From: Sulfuritalea sp.
GTDB lineage: Bacteria; Pseudomonadota; Gammaproteobacteria; Burkholderiales; Rhodocyclaceae
DNA length: 64,000 nucleotides
Assembly: GCA_016710465.1 (NCBI GenBank)
Contig: JADJVS010000002.1
Location: forward strand, 134,055-198,054
Direction: 5' to 3'
Each line of letters starts with the position of its first letter. The first letter of the stretch is position 1. Of the stretch, positions 25,875-34,730 are shown piece by piece. The notes under the pieces were generated by a model that had not been told where the DNA came from, did not search any database, and saw nothing but the letters and a program-made list of their open reading frames with translations. Both the position numbers and the translations under genes were made by a program.

Positions 25875-27134
25875 ATGAAACCCGTCAGGTTTCATCAATC
25901 ACGCCAACTGTGGCTAGTGGCGGTTTGCGCTGCCGGTCTGCTCGCCGGTCTTTCCGTGCAGGCGGCAGAAACGCCGAAATCCGGACTGGCGACAGCCGTG
26001 GAACAGGCCTGGCGCTTGAACCCGCAAGCCGCCGGATTGGATGCCCGCGAGGCCGAAGCACGCGCTGCGAAGGATGTCGCGGCCGGACTGACGCCCGAGC
26101 CAGGCTCGGTCAGCATCGGTAGCCTGAACGACCGGCTTAACCGCAATCAGGGCAAGCAGGAATACGAGGTCGAACTGGCGGTGCCACTGTGGCTGCCCGG
26201 CCAGAAAGCAGCGCGTGAAGGCGAGGCGGCGAGCCGCATCGACGAAGCCGTTGCCAGACGGACTGCGTTGCGTCTGGAGGTCGGCGGCGAATTGCGGGAG
26301 GCGTGGTGGGCGTTGGCAGCAGCTCGCAGTGCCAAGGTGCTGGCAGCACGGCGCCTGGAAACCGCACGCGCCCTGGAAACTGATGTGGTTCGGCGCTACA
26401 AGGTCGGAGAATTGTCCCGCATCGACGCTAATCTGGCGCAAACCGAAACCCATGTTGCCAATGCGGAGCTGATCGAGGCGGAGGCAACGCTGCTTCAGAC
26501 TGAGCAGGCCGTGCAAACCCTTATTGGTTCTCCGGCCCCGAAAGATCTGGACGAAGAGTCACCGACGATTCGGCGACTGATCGATGAAACCAGCGATACA
26601 GCCGAATCCCATCCGTTGCTGGCCGCTACCGCCGCTGTTGCACGCAGTGCCCGTGCGCGGGTACAGGTTGCAGATGAATCGCGCCGTGCCGCGCCTGAAC
26701 TGGCGCTACGGGTCGTGCGTGAGCGCGGCGACTTCGCTGAGTCTTATTCCAACAGTGTTGGGATCAAACTCAAGATTCCATTTTCATCCGGTTCACAGGT
26801 GCGTCGGGATACGTCGGCGGCGCAGGCCGAAGCAAATCAGGCCGATGCCGACCTGCTGCGTACCCAGACCCGGGTTCGGCTCGACATGGAGCGCGCACAG
26901 CGCAATCTACAGTCGGCCGAACGTCAGCTGACCATGGCGCAGGAACGCCGTCAGCTTTCCGCCGAGAACCTGCGGCTCGCCGAGAAAGCCTTTTCGCTGG
27001 GCGAATCCGATCTGGCGACCTTGCTGCGCATTCGGGCCGCCGCCTTTGATGCCGATGCCTTTTTAGACCGCCAGCGCGTGGCCCGCGCCGCCGCGATATC
27101 ACGTTTGAACCAAGCTCTGGGAGTGTTGCCGTGA
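25875..27134 (+). CDS. TolC-family outer-membrane channel of the second RND pump
   Basis: Outer-membrane factor of 419 residues: signal peptide (AGLLAGLSVQAA), then LATAVEQAWRLNPQAAGLDAR, the usual TolC opening, and long Ala/Glu/Arg helices in two repeats (SRIDANLAQTETHVANAEL; LRLAEKAFSLGESDLATLL). Start ATG 25875 matches the signal peptide; an upstream in-frame extension would be non-coding leader. It is the first gene of an operon under the palindromic operator, and its TGA overlaps the next GTG start. Confidence 0.9.
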   Translation: MKPVRFHQSRQLWLVAVCAAGLLAGLSVQAAETPKSGLATAVEQAWRLNPQAAGLDAREAEARAAKDVAAGLTPEPGSVSIGSLNDRLNRNQGKQEYEVELAVPLWLPGQKAAREGEAASRIDEAVARRTALRLEVGGELREAWWALAAARSAKVLAARRLETARALETDVVRRYKVGELSRIDANLAQTETHVANAELIEAEATLLQTEQAVQTLIGSPAPKDLDEESPTIRRLIDETSDTAESHPLLAATAAVARSARARVQVADESRRAAPELALRVVRERGDFAESYSNSVGIKLKIPFSSGSQVRRDTSAAQAEANQADADLLRTQTRVRLDMERAQRNLQSAERQLTMAQERRQLSAENLRLAEKAFSLGESDLATLLRIRAAAFDADAFLDRQRVARAAAISRLNQALGVLP

Positions 27135-27676
27135 AGCATGTGAAGAAGTTATTTCTTGTGACGCTCGTCGCTTTTTCCTTGCCCGTCTGGGCAGGCGGGG
27201 ACAGTAGCGATGGGCATAGCCACGCGGCACCCGCACCTCTCCCGGTTAGTCAGAGCGTCACGCCACGTGCCGCCACATCGACCGAGGAATTCGAGGTCGT
27301 CACCTCGCTCGAAGGCAAGAAGCTGGTGGTGTATGTGGATCGTTTCGCCAGCAATGAACCCGTGGCGCAGGCCAAGGTGGAGATCGAGGGTGCGGGGCTG
27401 AAGGGCATGGCCAGCGAAACCACACCAGGAACCTACGTACTCGATGTTGCCACGCTACTGCCGCCGGCCAAGCATCCGCTGACCATCAGCGTCGAGGCTG
27501 GCGATAGCGTCGATCTCCTTACCGCAACGCTGGATACCTCCGCTTCCGTGGCCAATGAGGCGCATGCGCACGGCTGGAGCGAGTGGGTCGTCTGGGGGAT
27601 TTCGGGAGCGCTCCTTCTGGTCACCGGAATATTGTTTGCCGTTCGGCGTCACAAGCGCGCCAAGAAGGGGATTTGA
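27131..27676 (+). CDS. exported protein with beta domain and C-terminal membrane anchor
   Basis: A 181-residue protein: signal peptide (LVAFSLPVWAGG), a short His-containing linker (DGHSHAAPAP), a beta-sandwich (EEFEVVTSLEGKKLVVYVD … TTPGTYVLDVATLLPP) similar to the extra domain of heavy-metal adaptor proteins, then a single C-terminal helix (WVVWGISGALLLVTGILFAV) and basic tail. It is probably an accessory metal-handling subunit of the pump. It begins at GTG 27131 overlapping the channel gene and overlaps the adaptor start (TGATG). Confidence 0.75.
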   Translation: MKHVKKLFLVTLVAFSLPVWAGGDSSDGHSHAAPAPLPVSQSVTPRAATSTEEFEVVTSLEGKKLVVYVDRFASNEPVAQAKVEIEGAGLKGMASETTPGTYVLDVATLLPPAKHPLTISVEAGDSVDLLTATLDTSASVANEAHAHGWSEWVVWGISGALLLVTGILFAVRRHKRAKKGI

Positions 27677-28836
27677 TGATGCGCAAGATCGATTTGCATT
27701 TGCTGGTGGCCGCACTGTCATTAAGTATGGTCACGGGAGTAACCTTGGCTCACGGCGACGAAGATCACAGCCAGGACGCCAAGAAGAAGGCGCCGGCCGC
27801 TGTGTCGGCGGTAGGCACAATGGGTGCAGGGGGGGTGACTGCAGCACTGCAGCGGCTGGCCGATGGCAGTCTGTTCGTGCCGAAGCCGGTGCAACGTCAG
27901 CTCGGTTTGCGCACCCAGCCGGTGCGTATCGCCGAGCTGGCGGCGACAGTTGAATTAAACGGCCAGATCATTCCCGATCCCGAAACCAGCGGGCGGGTGC
28001 AGGCCATGTTCGCCGGGAGCGTGATTCCCGGCCCGAAAGGCATGCCGACCGCTGGGAGGAGGGTCGCCAAGGGCGAAGTCCTGGCCTACCTGCGCCCGAT
28101 CAGTGGCGCCATCGAACGTGGCAACCAGAAGGCCAGTCTTGCCGAACTCGAAGCTCAGTTGGCCATCGCCGAAGGCAAGATGAAACGTTTTGAGCAGCTT
28201 GAAGGCGCCGTGCCGCAAAAAGAGATTGAGGCAGCGCGCATCGAGCACGCGGCGTTGCAGCAGCGGCGGGCCTATGTCCGGGCCAGCATCGATTCTGCTG
28301 AATCGCTGGTGGCCCCGGCGACCGGCATCGTTAGCGCCTCGCACCACTTGCTGGCCGGACAGGTGGTCGATGCCAAGGAAGTGCTGTTCGAGATCGTCGA
28401 TCCCGCACGCCTCGCCGTGGAGGCGCTGGCTTACGATGTCGGCATCGCCAAGACCCTGGTTTCCGCCAGCGCCCTGGCCGATCAAACGGCGCTGGACCTC
28501 AAGTTTGTCGGCGGCGGTCAGCAACTGCGCGAGCAGGCCTTGCCCCTGCTGTTTCGCATCACCAACCCTAACGCAGCAGTGGCTGTTGGTCAGCCGGTCA
28601 AAGTGATCGTCCGTATCGACAAAGGTGTCAAGGGCGCGACCGTGCCAAGGGCGGCACTGACCAAAGTCGGCGCTGGCGAGACGGCGGTTTGGGTCCATAC
28701 CGAGGCCGAGCGCTTTGTCGCCCGCCGGATTCGCCACCAGTCGCTCGACGCTGCCAACGTCGCCATCCTCGACGGCCTGCATGACGGCGACCGCGTGGTG
28801 ACCGTCGGCGCCGGGCTGCTCTCGCAGGTGCGCTGA
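27676..28836 (+). CDS. RND periplasmic adaptor of the second pump
   Basis: Membrane-fusion protein of 386 residues with a signal peptide, His/Asp-rich start (LAHGDEDHSQD), a barrel-sandwich hybrid (ELNGQIIPDPETSGRVQA), helical hairpin (about 150-205), SLVAPATGIVSASHHLLAGQ, and a membrane-proximal domain ending GDRVVTVGAGLLSQVR. It is shorter than the first-operon adaptor and lacks the extra N-terminal beta domain, which here is a separate gene (27131-27676). Start ATG 27676 overlaps the preceding stop; the RND gene follows one base after its stop. Confidence 0.88.
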   Translation: MMRKIDLHLLVAALSLSMVTGVTLAHGDEDHSQDAKKKAPAAVSAVGTMGAGGVTAALQRLADGSLFVPKPVQRQLGLRTQPVRIAELAATVELNGQIIPDPETSGRVQAMFAGSVIPGPKGMPTAGRRVAKGEVLAYLRPISGAIERGNQKASLAELEAQLAIAEGKMKRFEQLEGAVPQKEIEAARIEHAALQQRRAYVRASIDSAESLVAPATGIVSASHHLLAGQVVDAKEVLFEIVDPARLAVEALAYDVGIAKTLVSASALADQTALDLKFVGGGQQLREQALPLLFRITNPNAAVAVGQPVKVIVRIDKGVKGATVPRAALTKVGAGETAVWVHTEAERFVARRIRHQSLDAANVAILDGLHDGDRVVTVGAGLLSQVR

Positions 28837-28837
28837 C

Positions 28838-31800
28838 ATGTTCGACTACATCATTCACGCCGCGCTCAAGCAGCGGCTGATCGTTCTTGGCATCTCGCTG
28901 CTGCTGATCATCTACGGCGCGATCACGCTGCGACAGATGCCGGTCGACGTTTTCCCCGACCTTAACAAGCCGACCGTTACGCTGATGACCGAGGCTGGCG
29001 GCATGGCCCCGGAGGAAGTCGAGCAACTGGTGACCTTCCCGGTCGAGTCGAGCATGAACGGCATGCCGGGCGTAACGCGCGTCCGCTCGGTGTCTGGCAT
29101 CGGCCTGTCGATCATCTACGTCGAATTCGAATGGGGTTCGGACATCTACCGCAACCGCCAGCAGATCGCCGAACGCCTGAATCTGGTGCGCGAGGCCCTG
29201 CCACCCGGAATCGTGCCGCAGCTCGGGCCGATCTCGTCGATCATGGGTGAGATCCTGCTGATTGCGCTTCCGGCCGATCCCGACAAGATCAGTCCGATGG
29301 TGGTCCGAGAATATGCTGACTGGGTGGTGCGTCCACGCCTGCTAACGATTCCCGGCGTCGCCCAAGTTATCCCGATCGGCGGCGAAGTGCGGCAATACCG
29401 CGTCGAGATCAAGCCGGCGCAGCTCCAGGCGCTCGGCATCGAGCGGGAGAAGCTGGAAACTGCCCTGAAGGACTTTGGCGCCAACACGAGCGGCGGCTTT
29501 CTCGAAGCCCAGGGTCGCGAATGGCTGATCCGTCAGATTGGTCGCAGCTCGCGGATCGAGGACTTGCAGAATCTCGTAGTGACGGTCAAAAACGGCCAGC
29601 CGATCCTGCTCAAGCAGGTGGCGGACGTGAAGCTCGCCCCGGCCATCAAGCGCGGCGACGGCAGCTACAAGGGCAAGCCAGCGGTGATCCTGTCGGTGCA
29701 GAAGCAGCCGGCCGCCGACAGCGTTAAGCTGACCCGCGAAGTCGAGAAGGCGATGGCCGAACTCGGCAAGAGCCTGCCCAAGGGATTCGATACGCCGTCC
29801 TTCCTGTTCAAGCAGGCCGACTTCATCGAGCATTCGGTAAACAACGTTGAAGAGGCGCTGCGCGACGGCGCCATCCTGGTGGCGGTGATCCTCTTCATGT
29901 TCCTGCTCAACGTGCGCACCACGCTGATTTCACTGATGGCGATTCCGGTATCGCTACTGGCCACGGCGCTGGTATTTCATTACTTCGGCCTGTCGATCAA
30001 CACCATGACGCTGGGCGGTCTGGCCATCGCCATTGGCGAGCTGGTGGATGACGCCGTGGTCGGCGTCGAAAACGTGCTGCGACGTCTGAAGCTGAACCGG
30101 GCCGCCAATTCGCCGCGTCCGGTGGCAGAAGTGATCGCCGCCGCCACCCTGGAAGTGCGTTCCGCCATCGTTTATGCGACCGTGATCATCGTCCTGGTAT
30201 TCGTGCCGCTGTTCGTGCTGCCGGGCATCGAGGGACGGCTGTTCACACCGCTCGGCATCGCCTACATTGTCTCGATTCTCGCCAGCATGATCGTTTCGGT
30301 GACGCTGACGCCGGTGATGGCCTATTACCTCTTGCCGCGGATGAAGCAGCTCCACGCCGGCGACAGCCCGCTGGTAATTTGGCTCAAGCGCTGGGATGCG
30401 AAGCTTCTGCACTGGTCATTCGGTCATGCGCGCAGCCTGCTGGCCGGCGCCGTGGCACTGGTCATCATCGTCGCGGCGAGCGTTCCCTTCTTTCCGCGCT
30501 CCTTCCTGCCGCCGTTCAACGAAGGCACGCTGACGGTCAATGTCCTGCTCAATCCCGGCACTTCTCTTGCCGAATCCAGCAGCATCGCCACCCTGGCCGA
30601 GCAACTGGTGATGCAAGTGCCCGAGGTGACGCAGGTCGGACGCCGTACCGGCCGCGCCGAACTCGACGAGCATGCGGAAGGCGTGCACTACACCGAAATG
30701 GACGTCGATCTGAAAGCCTCGGCGCGCAGCCGTGACGAAATCATTGCCGACATCCGGCAGCGTCTTGCCAGCCTGCCGGCCGCCTCCAACGTCGGCCAGC
30801 CTATTTCGCATCGCCTTGATCACTTGCTCTCCGGCGTGCGTGCCCAGATTGCGCTGAAGATCTACGGCGACGATCTCGATACCCTGCGCGGACTGGCGGC
30901 CGAGATGCGCGACCGGCTGGCGCGGATTCCCGGTGTGACCGATCTGCAGATCGAAAAGCAGGTGCTGATCCCGCAGATCAAGATTCGCCTCGACTACGAG
31001 CAGGCAGCACGCTATGGCGTGGCGCCCGGCAATCTGCTGCGCGGGCTGGAACAAATGATCGAGGGCGAGAAAATCACCCAGATCATCGAAGGCAACCGCC
31101 GCTTCGACCTGCTGGTGCGCTTGCCGGAGTCCGCGCGCGGGCCGCAGGCATTGGCCGACCTGCTGATCGAGACGCCGACCGGTTACGTGCCCTTGTCCAA
31201 GATCGCCAGCGTCGAGGAAAGCGATGGCCCCAATCAGGTCAGCCGCGAGAACTCGCGTCGCCGTATCGTGCTCTCGGCCAACACCGATGGCCGCGACATG
31301 TCGAAGGTGATCGCCGACATCCGCGCCGAGCTGGCCGCCAAACCTTTGCCCGAAGGCTATTTCACCGCACTCGAAGGCCAGTTTCAGGCGCAGGAGCAGG
31401 CGGCAAAGCTGATTACCTTGCTCGCGCTGGTGTCGCTGACGATGATCTTCATGGTGCTCTACAGCCGTTACCGCTCGATGGCGCTGACCTTGATCATCAT
31501 GGGCAACATTCCGCTGGCGCTGATCGGTAGCGTCATCGCCCTGTGGGTCTCCGGGCAGCCGCTATCGGTCGCGGCACTGGTCGGCTTCATCACGCTGACC
31601 GGCATCGCCACGCGCAACGGCATCCTCAAGATCAGCCATTACATCAACCTGTGCGCCTTCGAAGGCGAAACCTTCGGTCAGCACATGATTGTGCGCGGAT
31701 CGCTGGAGCGCCTCACCCCGGTGCTGATGACCGCGCTGGTGGCCGCCTTCGCACTCACTCCGCTGCTGCTTTCCGCCGACGCACCGGGCAAGGAAGTGCT

Positions 31801-31942
31801 ACACCCGGTGGCGGTAGTGATCTTCGGCGGCCTGGTCAGTTCGACCCTGCTCGATACCCTGCTGACCCCGGTGATGTTCTGGTTGTGGGGCAAGCCGTCG
31901 CTGGAGCGCCTGCTCGCCGATCGGTCACAAGAGAGTTTCTAA
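28838..31942 (+). CDS. heavy-metal RND efflux pump (CusA/CzcA family)
   Basis: Inner-membrane proton antiporter, 1034 residues with 12 helices: RQMPVDVFPDLNKPTVTLM near the start, TM4 relay region ELVDDAVVGVEN (Asp404, Asp405, Glu411), and SRYRSMALTLIIMGNIPLAL in the second half. The VDDA form, shared with the first pump, differs from classical CzcA (DFG-x3-DGA), so the metal is not assigned by motif. Control by a CusR/CopR-like system and the neighbouring copper genes favour Cu/Ag. Confidence 0.9.
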   Translation: MFDYIIHAALKQRLIVLGISLLLIIYGAITLRQMPVDVFPDLNKPTVTLMTEAGGMAPEEVEQLVTFPVESSMNGMPGVTRVRSVSGIGLSIIYVEFEWGSDIYRNRQQIAERLNLVREALPPGIVPQLGPISSIMGEILLIALPADPDKISPMVVREYADWVVRPRLLTIPGVAQVIPIGGEVRQYRVEIKPAQLQALGIEREKLETALKDFGANTSGGFLEAQGREWLIRQIGRSSRIEDLQNLVVTVKNGQPILLKQVADVKLAPAIKRGDGSYKGKPAVILSVQKQPAADSVKLTREVEKAMAELGKSLPKGFDTPSFLFKQADFIEHSVNNVEEALRDGAILVAVILFMFLLNVRTTLISLMAIPVSLLATALVFHYFGLSINTMTLGGLAIAIGELVDDAVVGVENVLRRLKLNRAANSPRPVAEVIAAATLEVRSAIVYATVIIVLVFVPLFVLPGIEGRLFTPLGIAYIVSILASMIVSVTLTPVMAYYLLPRMKQLHAGDSPLVIWLKRWDAKLLHWSFGHARSLLAGAVALVIIVAASVPFFPRSFLPPFNEGTLTVNVLLNPGTSLAESSSIATLAEQLVMQVPEVTQVGRRTGRAELDEHAEGVHYTEMDVDLKASARSRDEIIADIRQRLASLPAASNVGQPISHRLDHLLSGVRAQIALKIYGDDLDTLRGLAAEMRDRLARIPGVTDLQIEKQVLIPQIKIRLDYEQAARYGVAPGNLLRGLEQMIEGEKITQIIEGNRRFDLLVRLPESARGPQALADLLIETPTGYVPLSKIASVEESDGPNQVSRENSRRRIVLSANTDGRDMSKVIADIRAELAAKPLPEGYFTALEGQFQAQEQAAKLITLLALVSLTMIFMVLYSRYRSMALTLIIMGNIPLALIGSVIALWVSGQPLSVAALVGFITLTGIATRNGILKISHYINLCAFEGETFGQHMIVRGSLERLTPVLMTALVAAFALTPLLLSADAPGKEVLHPVAVVIFGGLVSSTLLDTLLTPVMFWLWGKPSLERLLADRSQESF

Positions 31943-31973
31943 ACCTGTTTTTCCCAACCGTGGAGAGTTCAAC

Positions 31974-32441
31974 ATGAAATCCCTGAAAGCAATGATTCCC
32001 GTCGCTACCCTGATCGCATCCCTGTTCGTCGGCAACGCCGCGTTCGCTCATAGCGATGAGTATCTCGATACGCAGAAGGCGCCCAATGGCGGTCAGCTGC
32101 GCATGGCCGGCGTCTATCACTTCGAGCTGATCGTCGCCAAGGACAGCAAGGAAGCCAAGGACAACCCGGTCGTGGTCTATGTCACCGACCATGCCGGAAC
32201 CAAGATACCGACCGCAGGCGCGACTGGCACCGTGACCCTGCTTGGCGGCAAGGCGAAGTCGTCGGTGACGTTGACGCCGGACGGCGACAATCGCCTGAAG
32301 GGCGTCGGCAAGTATGCCTCTATGCCCGATCTGAAAGCCGTGGTGTCGATCACATTGGCGGGCAAAGGGGCGGAGCAGGCGCGCTTTACCCCGTTGGCAA
32401 TGCCAATGCCGCAGGATGGGCATATGGACCATAAGCACTGA
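31974..32441 (+). CDS. periplasmic accessory protein of the RND pump
   Basis: A 155-residue exported protein with signal peptide (IASLFVGNAAFA) and a beta-rich mature part: AHSDEYLDTQKAPNGGQLRM, YHFELIVAKDSK, VVVYVTDHAGTKIPTAG, ending in His/Met (MPMPQDGHMDHKH). It is related to the protein at 16365-16769 in the first pump operon. A clear GGAGAG ribosome site precedes it. The role is probably periplasmic metal binding for efflux. Confidence 0.75.
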   Translation: MKSLKAMIPVATLIASLFVGNAAFAHSDEYLDTQKAPNGGQLRMAGVYHFELIVAKDSKEAKDNPVVVYVTDHAGTKIPTAGATGTVTLLGGKAKSSVTLTPDGDNRLKGVGKYASMPDLKAVVSITLAGKGAEQARFTPLAMPMPQDGHMDHKH

Positions 32442-32498
32442 ACGGCTGCGATCTTCGCGCCAGCCCGCATCCTGCGGTCCTGAAAACGAACGCGACCA

Positions 32499-32681
32499 AT
32501 GAGTATCCGGATCCACCACATCGAGAATGCGCCTCCGGCATTGCTTGACTACGTGTTTTACGGCAGCCTCATCGCGTTCGTTGTCGCCTTCATCATTGTC
32601 TTTCACGTCAGCAGGAAGCCGCGGCCCGGCGAAAAAAATCCATCCCAGCGGAAGGCCGAGCGCAAGCGAGGTTTCCGATAA
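32499..32681 (+). CDS. small membrane protein (hypothetical)
   Basis: A possible 60-residue protein with one strong transmembrane segment (YVFYGSLIAFVVAFIIVFHV) followed by a basic tail (SRKPRPGEKNPSQRKAERKR), a topology typical of real small membrane proteins. The ribosome site is weak. The surrounding 32442-32801 stretch holds no other credible gene. I do not recognise the family. Confidence 0.45.
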   Translation: MSIRIHHIENAPPALLDYVFYGSLIAFVVAFIIVFHVSRKPRPGEKNPSQRKAERKRGFR

Positions 32682-32801
32682 ACAAGGTGTCGATCTACGC
32701 TTCGACGAACTCGTTATCTTGTTGGAGATGAAAGCCTGGTCAATGATCATCCTGGGCGTCTCAACACATCAGGAATTCCAGACGGAGCACAACAGACTAC
32801 G

Positions 32802-34103
32802 ATGGATATGACCACGCCACAAGGGCTGCGCCGGCAGGTTCTGAGTCGTCTGGCGCTTGCGGGGATTTTTATTAGCCTGATCACTGGAGCAATTTCCTAC
32901 GTTGTCGAGCGGCGTCACATCGAGGAATTGGTTTTTTCCGAAGTGCTAAAACGTGCTCAGCATTTCAATGCGCCGGAGAATCGCCGGCATCTTGCCGTGG
33001 AACACGGGCACGACCAGTCGGAACTTAGGCGCTTGCTGAACGATTCCCCGTTTCTTGCAATTCGAATCCTCGGCACGTCCGGTGAATTGCAGTCCGAAGT
33101 ATGGAAATCGGATCCTCCGGGCCTTCGTCTCCTGGTGACGGCGCATCGCCTGTCGTTGCCGGAAGCAGGGGCGAGCCACCAATACTGGCTAAAAAGCGGC
33201 GGAGAGCAATTCACACAGGTTGTTATTCCGCTGGCCAACGAGGGAGGCAACCCGCCCGCCTACCTGGAAGGTATCTACCGGATCGATTCGGACTTGCAGC
33301 GTGAACACAACGAACGAACCAGGAACAGCACCTTGATCGGTCTCGTTTCCGCACTCTTCGCGACCGTTCTGCTCTATCCCGTCCTGATGAGCTTGATGAG
33401 GCGTTCATTAAGCCTGTCAAGCACGTTGCTCGAATCAAATCTCGAATTGATCGGCACCTTGGGTAGCGCGATCGCCAAGCGCGACTCGGACACCGATTCC
33501 CACAATTACCGGGTCACCTTGTACGCGACTCGTCTGGCCGAGGTATTGGAACTGCCTGGCATGGAAATACGAGAACTGGTTGTCGGTGCCTTCCTTCACG
33601 ATATTGGAAAAATTGGTATACCGGATGCCATCTTGCTCAAGCCCGATCGCCTGACCGAGGAAGAATTCGTCATTATGAAACAGCATGTCGTACTGGGCCA
33701 GCAGATTGTTGCCAACAATCAATGGTTGAAAAAGGCCCAGAGCGTGATCGGCGGCCATCACGAGAAATTCGATGGCACCGGCTATCCGAACGGAATCCGA
33801 GGGGAAGAGATTCCGACTGTCGCGAGGATTTTTACCGTAGTTGATGTTTTTGACGCACTGACCTCGGAACGTCCATATAAAGAGGCGCTCCCCCTGGAGG
33901 CTGCGAAAGCCATTATCCGGGCCGGTGCCGGGACACATTTCGATCCTGCCTTTGCCGAAGCATTTCTCAGTCATGCCGACAGATTGTTCCATGAAGTCGG
34001 AATTGTCCCGCATGACCGCTTGGTGGCTCAGCTCCAGTCAGTCATCCATCAGCAGTTTGAATTAGAGGATTCAGGGGGAACTCCAGAAGACGTGAAAGTT
34101 TGA
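32802..34103 (+). CDS. HD-GYP domain cyclic-di-GMP phosphodiesterase
   Basis: Membrane-bound signalling enzyme of 433 residues expected to degrade cyclic di-GMP. A TM helix (about 15-35) and a periplasmic sensor region (about 36-175) are followed by TM2 (about 178-195), then an HD-GYP domain with SHNYRVTLYATRLAE, FLHDIGKIGIPD (metal-binding His-Asp), HHEKFDGTGYPNG (the GYP signature) and DVFDALTSERPYKEAL. The usual catalytic residues are present. It lies between the RND operon and the copper cluster, and its 3' end abuts the second copy of the regulator palindrome. Confidence 0.93.
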   Translation: MDMTTPQGLRRQVLSRLALAGIFISLITGAISYVVERRHIEELVFSEVLKRAQHFNAPENRRHLAVEHGHDQSELRRLLNDSPFLAIRILGTSGELQSEVWKSDPPGLRLLVTAHRLSLPEAGASHQYWLKSGGEQFTQVVIPLANEGGNPPAYLEGIYRIDSDLQREHNERTRNSTLIGLVSALFATVLLYPVLMSLMRRSLSLSSTLLESNLELIGTLGSAIAKRDSDTDSHNYRVTLYATRLAEVLELPGMEIRELVVGAFLHDIGKIGIPDAILLKPDRLTEEEFVIMKQHVVLGQQIVANNQWLKKAQSVIGGHHEKFDGTGYPNGIRGEEIPTVARIFTVVDVFDALTSERPYKEALPLEAAKAIIRAGAGTHFDPAFAEAFLSHADRLFHEVGIVPHDRLVAQLQSVIHQQFELEDSGGTPEDVKV

Positions 34104-34120
34104 GCACCGAGTCGATGCTC

Positions 34121-34142
34121 AGATTACTGAAATGTAATCTTG
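34121..34142. promoter_or_regulatory. palindromic operator of the two-component system (copy 2)
   Basis: AGATTAC (34121-34127), TGAAAT, GTAATCT (34134-34140), then TG and GTCAGCGTG. It matches copy 1 at 25715-25734 over the core and the downstream GTCAGC block at the same distance, about 65 bp upstream of the DUF411 gene. Confidence 0.8.
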
Positions 34143-34206
34143 GTGTCAGCGTGATGTCGGTAACGACGGATCATACTGATTCCATCTTGAACGAAAGGAT
34201 ATGCAC

Positions 34207-34644
34207 ATGAAATCCTCCATCCGCACAGCCCTAATCCTCGTGATGTTTGCGTCCGCATCTTGGGCCGCCGCGCCGCTGCCGACCGTAACGGTTTACAAGA
34301 GCCCGTCCTGCGGTTGTTGTGGGAAATGGGTTGAGCACATGAAGGCCAACGGCTTTCCAGTCGTCACCCACGAGACGAACGACATTACGCCGCACAAGCA
34401 GCGGCTGGGGGTGCCGACCGCCATGGGGTCTTGCCACACCGCCGAAGTGAATGGCTATCTGGTCGAAGGCCATGTGCCTGCGGCCGACGTGAAGCGGCTG
34501 CTGGCCGAGAAGCCAAATGCCAAGGGACTGGTCTCGCCCGGCATGCCGCAGAGCGCGCCGGGAATGGATGACCTGCGCAAAATCCCCTACGACATACTCT
34601 TGGTTGGTAACGATGGTCGTATATCCACTTACGCACGTCATTAA
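34207..34644 (+). CDS. DUF411 copper-associated periplasmic protein
   Basis: A 145-residue exported protein: signal peptide (ALILVMFASASWAAA), then VTVYKSPSCGCCGKWVEHM, the family's Cys-rich signature with a thioredoxin-like look, GVPTAMGSCHTAEVNGYLVEGH and PGMPQSAPGMD near the end. DUF411 proteins are common in copper and silver resistance operons; the Cys/His/Met residues probably bind Cu(I). Start ATG 34207 is 7 bases from AAGGA; the ATG at 34201 is too close. First gene after operator copy 2. Confidence 0.88.
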   Translation: MKSSIRTALILVMFASASWAAAPLPTVTVYKSPSCGCCGKWVEHMKANGFPVVTHETNDITPHKQRLGVPTAMGSCHTAEVNGYLVEGHVPAADVKRLLAEKPNAKGLVSPGMPQSAPGMDDLRKIPYDILLVGNDGRISTYARH

Positions 34645-34730
34645 TGTTCATCCGGGCCGTAAGAACAAATTCCAAGCGCTTCAATCCGTCGTTGAAAAAC
34701 GACTTCTACCAGCAAAAAAGGAGAAATACC

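Noticed and set aside
32527..32811. A 94-codon frame overlapping the small membrane gene and the HD-GYP start
   Set aside because: No ribosome site and no recognisable sequence; its frame conflicts with the more plausible 60-residue membrane protein.
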